A stretch of 28,582 nt of DNA from the NCBI GenBank assembly GCA_964420395.1, contig CAYQTJ010000024.1, positions 1 to 28,582 on the forward strand, given 5' to 3'. The stretch is from CAVSZB01 sp964420395 (lineage in GTDB: Bacteria; Krumholzibacteriota; Krumholzibacteriia; LZORAL124-64-63). The translations under genes were made by a program, and so were the position numbers. Under the pieces are notes generated by a model, which saw nothing but the letters and a program-made list of their open reading frames with translations, searched no databases and was not told the DNA's origin. Position 1 is the stretch's first letter. Every line of letters starts with the position of its first letter. Positions 23,715 through 28,582 of this stretch are shown piece after piece.

Positions 23715-24770
23715 TCACGCCGCGGCGCCGGCGGCCCCGCCTCCGGGGACGGCCGCCGTCGAACGGCGCCGAAAACCGCACGATTCACGCACCACCAGCC
23801 GCGCGGGCAGCAGTTCCCGCCGGCCGGACCCGGGCTCGACCGAACCGAACGACTCGAGCAGCAACTGCACCGCGCGACGTCCCAGCTCGCTCATGTCGAC
23901 GCTCACCGTGGTGAGGGGCGGGCTCAGGTAGCGCGCGATGGCAATGTCGTCGAAGCCGACCACCGCCAGGTCGCCCGGCACCGCCACGTTCGCGTCGCGC
24001 AGCGCCCCGAGCAGGCCGACCGCCATGGCGTCGTTGGCGGCGAAAACGGCGGTCGGCCGGGGATCGTGCGCGAGCAGCGCGCTCGCCGCCAGGTAGCCCG
24101 ACTCCTCGGAAAAGTCGCCGTCGATCTCCAGCGTGGGCCAGGCGCCGGTGCCGGCGCGTCGCAGCGCCTCGCGGCAGCCGCGGGCCCGCTCCTCGGCGTC
24201 GCTGTTGCCCCGCGGGCCCCGCAGCATGGCGATGACCCTGTGCCCCAGCCCGACCAGGTGCTCCACCGCGATGCGCGCCCCTTCGAAGTTGTCGATGGAG
24301 ACACCGCTGCAGCCCGGGATCTCGCCGGGCGGATTCATGAGGACGACCGGGAAATGGCGCGCCACGCGATCGATCGCCTCGGCCGTGGACTGGTCGGACG
24401 CCATGACGATCATGCCGTCCACCCGCCCGAACATGGCGCCGGCGGCGGCCACCAGTTCCACCGGGCTGGCGTGCGAACTGGAGATCAGCACCTGCAGCGA
24501 CTGCTGCCGCGCCGCCTGGTCGATGCCGCGGATCACTTCCGAAAAGAACTCCCCGTAGAGGTCGGGGAGCAGGACGCCGAGGGCGTTGGTGCGGCTGGTG
24601 GTGAGGGTGCGGGCGGCGCTGTTGGGCCAGTAGTCGAGGTCCAGCGCCGCCTGCCAGACCCGGCGGGCGGTCTCCTCGCTGACCCTGGAACTCCCGTTGA
24701 AGACGCGCGACACGGTGGCGATCGAGACACCCACCTGCCCGGCGACATCACGGATGGTCGACAAGTCCAT
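23715..24770 (-). CDS. LacI-family transcriptional regulator
   Basis: A 351-residue sugar-responsive DNA-binding regulator. The helix-turn-helix STIRDVAGQVGVSIATVSRV spans residues 4-23. The hinge helix is PNSAARTL (49-56), whose Leu56 is the residue that in family members wedges into the central CpG of the operator. Residues 62-330 are the periplasmic-binding-protein-like effector domain (NALGVLLPDLYGEFF, AVFAANDAMAVGLL, LAVVGFDDIAIARYL). The C-terminus ends in a Gly/Ala-rich tail. The ATG at 24770 has AGGGG upstream. It heads the minus-strand run, 60 bp before the CBM9 gene, and diverges from the GH94 gene. It probably controls both directions through the operator at 24876-24889. The inducer is not readable from sequence; a beta-1,2-gluco-oligosaccharide is the simplest guess. 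Confidence 0.93.
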   Translation of the reverse strand: MDLSTIRDVAGQVGVSIATVSRVFNGSSRVSEETARRVWQAALDLDYWPNSAARTLTTSRTNALGVLLPDLYGEFFSEVIRGIDQAARQQSLQVLISSSHASPVELVAAAGAMFGRVDGMIVMASDQSTAEAIDRVARHFPVVLMNPPGEIPGCSGVSIDNFEGARIAVEHLVGLGHRVIAMLRGPRGNSDAEERARGCREALRRAGTGAWPTLEIDGDFSEESGYLAASALLAHDPRPTAVFAANDAMAVGLLGALRDANVAVPGDLAVVGFDDIAIARYLSPPLTTVSVDMSELGRRAVQLLLESFGSVEPGSGRRELLPARLVVRESCGFRRRSTAAVPGGGAAGAAA

Positions 24771-24875
24771 GCCCCTGTTCTATTTGCTCATGATCAGCCG
24801 GCCGCCACCGGTCCCCCCGCCGCCCGCGCTCCGAATCGCGGGCCCCGCAACGGCAAGATGCCCGTTTCGCGGCCA

Positions 24876-24889
24876 TGTAAACGTTTGCA
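24876..24889. promoter_or_regulatory. LacI-family operator TGTAAACGTTTGCA
   Basis: A 14-bp near-perfect palindrome with a central CpG (one mismatched pair, T/G at positions 3 and 12), in the divergent region between the regulator and the GH94 gene. This is the typical LacI/GalR-family half-site arrangement, and the regulator carries the matching hinge leucine. It is 106 bp upstream of the regulator ATG and 154 bp upstream of the GH94 ATG. TTTACA on the minus strand overlaps it and could be the regulator's -35, consistent with autoregulation. Confidence 0.7.
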
Positions 24890-24970
24890 CAAACACACCA
24901 TTCCTGTCAATACAAGATCCAGAGGCCAAACGACCGGGCATCCGGCCGGGGCTTGGAACGTACTGCGGGC

Positions 24971-24998
24971 TTGCCTCCCGGGGACACCGTACTAGTAT
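24971..24998 (+). promoter_or_regulatory. Promoter candidate for the GH94 gene
   Basis: TTGCCT (24971-24976) and TAGTAT (24993-24998) are 16 bp apart, each matching 4 of 6 consensus positions. The leader would be about 40 nt. The LacI-type operator lies about 85 bp upstream of the -35, which suits looping or activation more than simple blocking. Confidence 0.35.
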
Positions 24999-25042
24999 TC
25001 CCCGCCTGACGCTCCCCCCCCGCACGCGCACCCGAGGTTCCG

Positions 25043-28000
25043 ATGCCCGAAGCGAAGTTCCCCTCACCGCCGCCGTTCCCCCCCGCGAGCGCCACCGCGG
25101 CGCGACGGCTCGGCCGCGGGCGCTACACCGTCCTGCTGACCGCCGCCGGCACCGGCTGCTCCGCCTGCGACGGGCTGGCACTCACCCCCTGGTCCGGCGA
25201 TCCGGTGGAGGGGGCGGAGGGGTTCTGCGTCTACCTGCGCGACCGCGAACGGGGAACCGTCTGGACGGCGGGGCTGCAGCCGCTGCCGGACGGGGCGGAG
25301 CGCTGCGCCGCCGCCTGGTCGCCGGGCCGGGCCGCCCTCACGCGGACCCAGGACGGGATCGCGTCGCGGCTCGACGTCTGCGTTCCGCCCGACGCCACGG
25401 CGGAGCTGCGGCGGCTGACCCTCGTCAACCGGTCCGGCCGCGCCCGCGTGATCGAGGTGACGACCTGCGCCGAGATCGCCCTGCAGGATCCGGCCGCGCA
25501 CGCGGCCCATCCGGGCTTCTCGAAGCTGTTCCTGCAGACCGAGCAGGTGGCGGCGGCGCGCGCCCTGCTCGTGCGCCGCCGCGCCCGCTCGCCGGAGGAG
25601 CGCCACCCGTGGCTGGTGCACGCGCTGGTCGAGGACGCGGGCGCCGGGACACCCGAGTTCGAGACCGACCGGGCCCGCTTCGTCGGGCGGCGGCCGGTGC
25701 GCGGCGTGCCGCGCGCCCTCGTCTCTCGCGAGCCGCTCTCCGGCACGACCGGCAACGTGCTCGACCCGGTGGTCTGCCTGCGGCGAACCCTCGCGCTCGC
25801 CGACGGCGAGGAGGCCAGCCTCGCCTTCCTGCTCGGCACCGGCGGCGATCGCGACGAGGCGCTCGCCCTCGCGGCGCGCTTCGCCGGCGCGGACCGCGTG
25901 ACCGCCGCCTTTGCGGCCGCCGCGTCCGGGGCCGGCGCGGACGACCGGGAGGGGCCGGCGATCGCGGCGGCGCCGCCGCCCGCCGGCGGCCGTGGCGGCG
26001 CGGACCCGCCGCTGCCGGAGGCGACGCCGACACGGTTCACGGAGCCGCTGCGGTTCGACAACGGGACGGGCGGCTTCAGCGAGGACGGCACCGAGTACGT
26101 GATCCGCCTGCGGCGCCGCGCCGACGGCGGGCTGGACGTCCCGCCCCGGCCGTGGATCAACGTCATCGCCAGCGAGGAGTTCGGCTTCCTCGTCAGCGAG
26201 ACCGGCGCCGGCTGCACCTGGCACCGCAACAGCCGCGAGCACCGCCTCACGCCGTGGTCCAACGATCCGCTGCGCGACCCGCACGGCGAGGCGTTCTGGG
26301 TGCGCGACGAGACGACCGGCGCCTGCTGGTCGCCGCTGCCGGGCCCGATGCCGGGCGCCGGCGACTACGAGATGCGCCACGGCTTCGGCTACAGCGTCTG
26401 CCGCCACGAAGGCGCCGGCATCGGGCACGAGACGACGCTCTTCGCGGGGCGTCACGACCCGTACCGCGCCGCCGTGATCCGCCTGACCAACCGCGGCGCG
26501 CGGCCACGCCGGCTGGCGCTGCTGGCCTACTGCCGGCTGGACGCCGGCCCCGCCCCGCGGGACGGCGCCCGTGACATCACCACCGCGCGCGGCGCCGCGC
26601 CCGGCCTGCTGCTCGCGCGCAACGACGCGGCCGGGGACTACGCGGACGGCGTCGCCTTCGCGGCGGTCATCGCGCCCGCCACGGCCGGCCCGGTCTCGGT
26701 GACCGCCGACCGCGCGGCGTTCCTGGGGCCCGGCGGCTCGCCCGAGCGCCCCGCCGCCGTGCGCGCCGGGGGGGCACTCGACGGGCGCGTCGGCGCCGGC
26801 TTCGAACCGTGCTTCGCGCAGCGGGTGGCGCTCGCGCTGGCGCCGGGCGAGGCGGCCGACGTCGTCTTCCTGTTCGGCGAGGCCGCGGGCGAGCGGGCCG
26901 CGCTCGACCTCGTCGCGCGGCTGCGCGAGCCGGCGGCGGTGGCGCGCGCCTTCGTCGAGGTGCGCGAGTTCTGGTCGACCCTCCTGTCGGGCGTGCGCGT
27001 GGCGACGCCCTCGCCCGCCCTCGACCTGCTGGTCAACGGCTGGCTCGCCTATCAGACGCTCGCCTGCCGCCTCTGGGGACGTTCGGCGTTCTACCAGTCG
27101 GGCGGCGCCTTCGGCTTCCGCGACCAACTGCAGGACGCCGCCGCCCTGGTACCGCTCGCCCCCGGCCTGACCCGCGCCCAGATCGTGCTGCACGCCGCGC
27201 ACCAGTTCGTCGAGGGGGACGTGCTGCACTGGTGGCACCCCCCGGGCGGCCGCGGCCTGCGCACCCGCTTCGCCGACGACCTGCTGTGGCTGCCGCTGGT
27301 CGCCGCGAACTACGTCGCCGCCACGGGCGACGACGCGGTGCTCGACGAGACGGCGCCGTTCCTGACGGCGCGGCCGCTCGCGCCGGGCGAGGACGAGGCG
27401 TTCCTGGCCCCCGCGCCGTCCGGCGAGACGGCGAGCGTGTACGAGCACTGCTGCCGCGCGCTCGACCGCGGCCTCACGTCCGGGGCGCACGGCCTGCCGC
27501 TCTTCGGCACCGGGGACTGGAACGACGGCATGAACCGCGTCGGCCGCGAGGGGCGCGGCGAGAGCGTCTGGATGGGATTCTTCCTGCACGCGGTGCTCGG
27601 CGCCTTCGCGCCGCTGTGCGAGCGGCGTGGCGACGGCGCGCGCGCGGCCCGCTACCTCGACGCGCGCGACGCGTACCGCGCCGCGCTCGACGAACACGCC
27701 TGGGACGGCGGCTGGTACCGGCGCGGCTGGTACGACGACGGCGCCGTCCTTGGCTCGCACGACGGCGAGGAGTGCCGGATCGACGCCCTCGCCCAGGCCT
27801 GGGCGGTCATCTCCGGCGCGGCGCCGCCGGCGCGCGCCGCGGCGGCGCTCGACGCCGTCGAGCGCGAGCTGATCTCGGCCCGCGACGGCCTCGTCCGCCT
27901 GCTCGCGCCCCCCTTCGACCGCACGCCGCACGATCCCGGCTACATCAAGGGCTACGTGCCCGGGGTGCGCGAGAACGGCGGGCAGTACACCCACGCCGCC

Positions 28001-28513
28001 GCCTGGGTCGTGAAGGCGATGGCCGAGGCCGGCCGCCGCGACCGCGTGGCCCCCCTGCTCGAGCTCCTCAATCCGATCAGCCACGCCCTCACTCCGGAAC
28101 AGGTCGCCGTCTACCAGGTCGAGCCGTACGTGATCTGCGCCGACGTCTACGGCGCTCCGCCCCACGTCGGCCGCGGCGGCTGGACCTGGTACACCGGCTC
28201 CTCGGGCTGGTACTTCCGCGTCGCGCTGGAGTCGCTGCTCGGGCTGCGCTTCGCGGGCGGCGACCGGCTCGTCGTGAAGCCGTGCGTCCCCGACGACTGG
28301 CCGGAGTACGTCGTGGAACAGCGGCTGCCCGACGGCGCGACCACCTACGTCGTCCGGGTCGTCAACCCGCACGGGTGCGCGGCGCGGGTCGTGGCGGCCA
28401 CCGCCGACGGCGCCCCGTGCGCGCTCGCCGACGGCGCCGCAATCGTGCCCCTCGTCCGCGACGGCGCACGGCACGCCGTGGAGCTCACGCTGGGCGGGCC
28501 GGAAGGAGCCTGA
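25043..28513 (+). CDS. GH94 phosphorylase, 1,2-beta-oligoglucan phosphorylase-like
   Basis: A 1156-residue cytoplasmic enzyme without signal peptide. Two GH94/GT36 beta-supersandwich domains occur in tandem (about 25-290 and 345-630; compare DGLALTPWSGDP with REHRLTPWSNDP), joined by an Ala/Gly/Pro-rich linker. The (alpha/alpha)6 catalytic barrel follows at about 660-1060, then a C-terminal sandwich. Key segments are GGAFGFRDQLQDA, QFVEGDVLHWWHPPGGRG, GTGDWNDGMNRVG (822-834; D828 is the expected general acid), DPGYIKGYVPGVRENGGQYTHAA and HVGRGGWTWYTGSSGW. These match the C-terminal half of cyclic beta-1,2-glucan synthases and the similar-length 1,2-beta-oligoglucan phosphorylases (about 1100 residues). 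Absence of the synthase's GT84 and membrane parts favours a stand-alone phosphorylase releasing alpha-glucose-1-phosphate. The ATG at 25043 has GAGG upstream. Confidence 0.9.
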   Translation: MPEAKFPSPPPFPPASATAARRLGRGRYTVLLTAAGTGCSACDGLALTPWSGDPVEGAEGFCVYLRDRERGTVWTAGLQPLPDGAERCAAAWSPGRAALTRTQDGIASRLDVCVPPDATAELRRLTLVNRSGRARVIEVTTCAEIALQDPAAHAAHPGFSKLFLQTEQVAAARALLVRRRARSPEERHPWLVHALVEDAGAGTPEFETDRARFVGRRPVRGVPRALVSREPLSGTTGNVLDPVVCLRRTLALADGEEASLAFLLGTGGDRDEALALAARFAGADRVTAAFAAAASGAGADDREGPAIAAAPPPAGGRGGADPPLPEATPTRFTEPLRFDNGTGGFSEDGTEYVIRLRRRADGGLDVPPRPWINVIASEEFGFLVSETGAGCTWHRNSREHRLTPWSNDPLRDPHGEAFWVRDETTGACWSPLPGPMPGAGDYEMRHGFGYSVCRHEGAGIGHETTLFAGRHDPYRAAVIRLTNRGARPRRLALLAYCRLDAGPAPRDGARDITTARGAAPGLLLARNDAAGDYADGVAFAAVIAPATAGPVSVTADRAAFLGPGGSPERPAAVRAGGALDGRVGAGFEPCFAQRVALALAPGEAADVVFLFGEAAGERAALDLVARLREPAAVARAFVEVREFWSTLLSGVRVATPSPALDLLVNGWLAYQTLACRLWGRSAFYQSGGAFGFRDQLQDAAALVPLAPGLTRAQIVLHAAHQFVEGDVLHWWHPPGGRGLRTRFADDLLWLPLVAANYVAATGDDAVLDETAPFLTARPLAPGEDEAFLAPAPSGETASVYEHCCRALDRGLTSGAHGLPLFGTGDWNDGMNRVGREGRGESVWMGFFLHAVLGAFAPLCERRGDGARAARYLDARDAYRAALDEHAWDGGWYRRGWYDDGAVLGSHDGEECRIDALAQAWAVISGAAPPARAAAALDAVERELISARDGLVRLLAPPFDRTPHDPGYIKGYVPGVRENGGQYTHAAAWVVKAMAEAGRRDRVAPLLELLNPISHALTPEQVAVYQVEPYVICADVYGAPPHVGRGGWTWYTGSSGWYFRVALESLLGLRFAGGDRLVVKPCVPDDWPEYVVEQRLPDGATTYVVRVVNPHGCAARVVAATADGAPCALADGAAIVPLVRDGARHAVELTLGGPEGA

Positions 28514-28515
28514 GC

Positions 28516-28582
28516 ATGCGCGAACGGATCGACCGCCGCCCGCGGCTGCCGCGGGTCGCCCGCCTGCTCTGCGCCGCGGCCC
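28516..28582 (+). CDS. Start of an exported protein, cut by the window end
   Basis: An ATG two bases after the GH94 stop, with a strong GGAAGGAG (28501-28508) inside the end of the GH94 gene, opens a frame of 22 residues that runs off the window. It begins MRERIDRRPRLPRVARLLCAAA, an Arg-rich head followed by a hydrophobic start, which looks like a signal peptide or first membrane helix. The spacing implies translational coupling to GH94, so the product is probably part of the same sugar pathway, for example a periplasmic glucosidase or a transporter part. Its identity cannot be seen. Confidence 0.65.
   Translation, partial: MRERIDRRPRLPRVARLLCAAA

Noticed and set aside
21483..24995. Plus-strand open frame of about 1170 codons opposite the CBM9 and LacI genes
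   Set aside because: It overlaps two well-supported minus-strand genes and shows only compositional bias.
23655..24995. CRISPR or tandem repeats near the regulator
   Set aside because: No spaced direct repeats were found here or elsewhere in the window; the only repeat structures are hairpins and domain duplications.
25064..28474. Minus-strand open frame opposite the GH94 gene
   Set aside because: The plus strand encodes an unmistakable GH94 enzyme; the antisense translation is Arg/Ala/Gly-rich filler.
25043..28513. Truncated cyclic beta-1,2-glucan synthase
   Set aside because: The N-terminus starts cleanly with its own ribosome site and the length matches stand-alone 1,2-beta-oligoglucan phosphorylases, so loss of the glycosyltransferase part need not be invoked.
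1..28582. tRNA, rRNA or mobile elements
   Set aside because: I saw no tRNA-like cloverleaf with a TTCGA-type loop in context, no rRNA signature, and no transposase, integrase or flanking repeats.

Overview
The window is very GC-rich, gene-dense bacterial DNA with no RNA gene, CRISPR array, insertion sequence or phage gene that I can see. Several features point to a Gram-negative lineage related to the FCB superphylum (Candidatus Eisenbacteria, Krumholzibacteriota or Gemmatimonadota-like) rather than a proteobacterium. These are a TonB-dependent receptor with an N-terminal carboxypeptidase-regulatory-like domain, a PorV/PorQ-like outer-membrane protein, and secreted proteins ending in FlgD-like/type-A C-terminal domains. 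The placement is an inference from gene style; no phylogenetic marker is present.

Left part (1-11.9 kb): mostly unlinked single genes. In order they are a small secreted protein (-), a CstA-type carbon starvation transporter (-), a divergent DedA-family membrane protein (+), a two-domain PPK2 polyphosphate kinase (-), and a 1060-residue membrane-embedded spermidine-synthase-like protein with C-terminal TPRs (+). A WalJ/YycJ-like metallo-beta-lactamase-fold protein (-) follows, its stop codon overlapping that of its convergent neighbour, then an unrecognised 201-residue protein (+) and a type II NADH dehydrogenase (-).

Right part (12.0-28.6 kb): a probable carbohydrate-utilisation locus. A minus-strand run reads LacI-family regulator, two-domain CBM9-like secreted protein, TonB-dependent receptor, 1130-residue FN3/FlgD-like surface protein, PorV-like protein, GH144-type (glycoamylase-family) secreted glucanase, and perhaps a small secreted protein. 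Diverging from the regulator is a cytoplasmic GH94 phosphorylase most like the 1,2-beta-oligoglucan phosphorylase and cyclic-beta-1,2-glucan-synthase C-terminal type. After it begins a tightly coupled gene that runs off the window. A LacI-type operator (TGTAAACGTTTGCA) lies in the divergent promoter region. I read the locus as a beta-1,2-glucan system: extracellular cleavage, TonB-dependent uptake without a SusD partner, and intracellular phosphorolysis to glucose-1-phosphate.

The most unusual signal is a 16-residue C-terminal tail, V-G-N-E-D-x-x-W-G-x-V-K-x-L-[FY]-R, shared by two otherwise dissimilar secreted proteins about 11 kb apart (genes at 85-744 and 11996-12787). It looks like a C-terminal sorting or anchoring tag that I cannot match to a named class.
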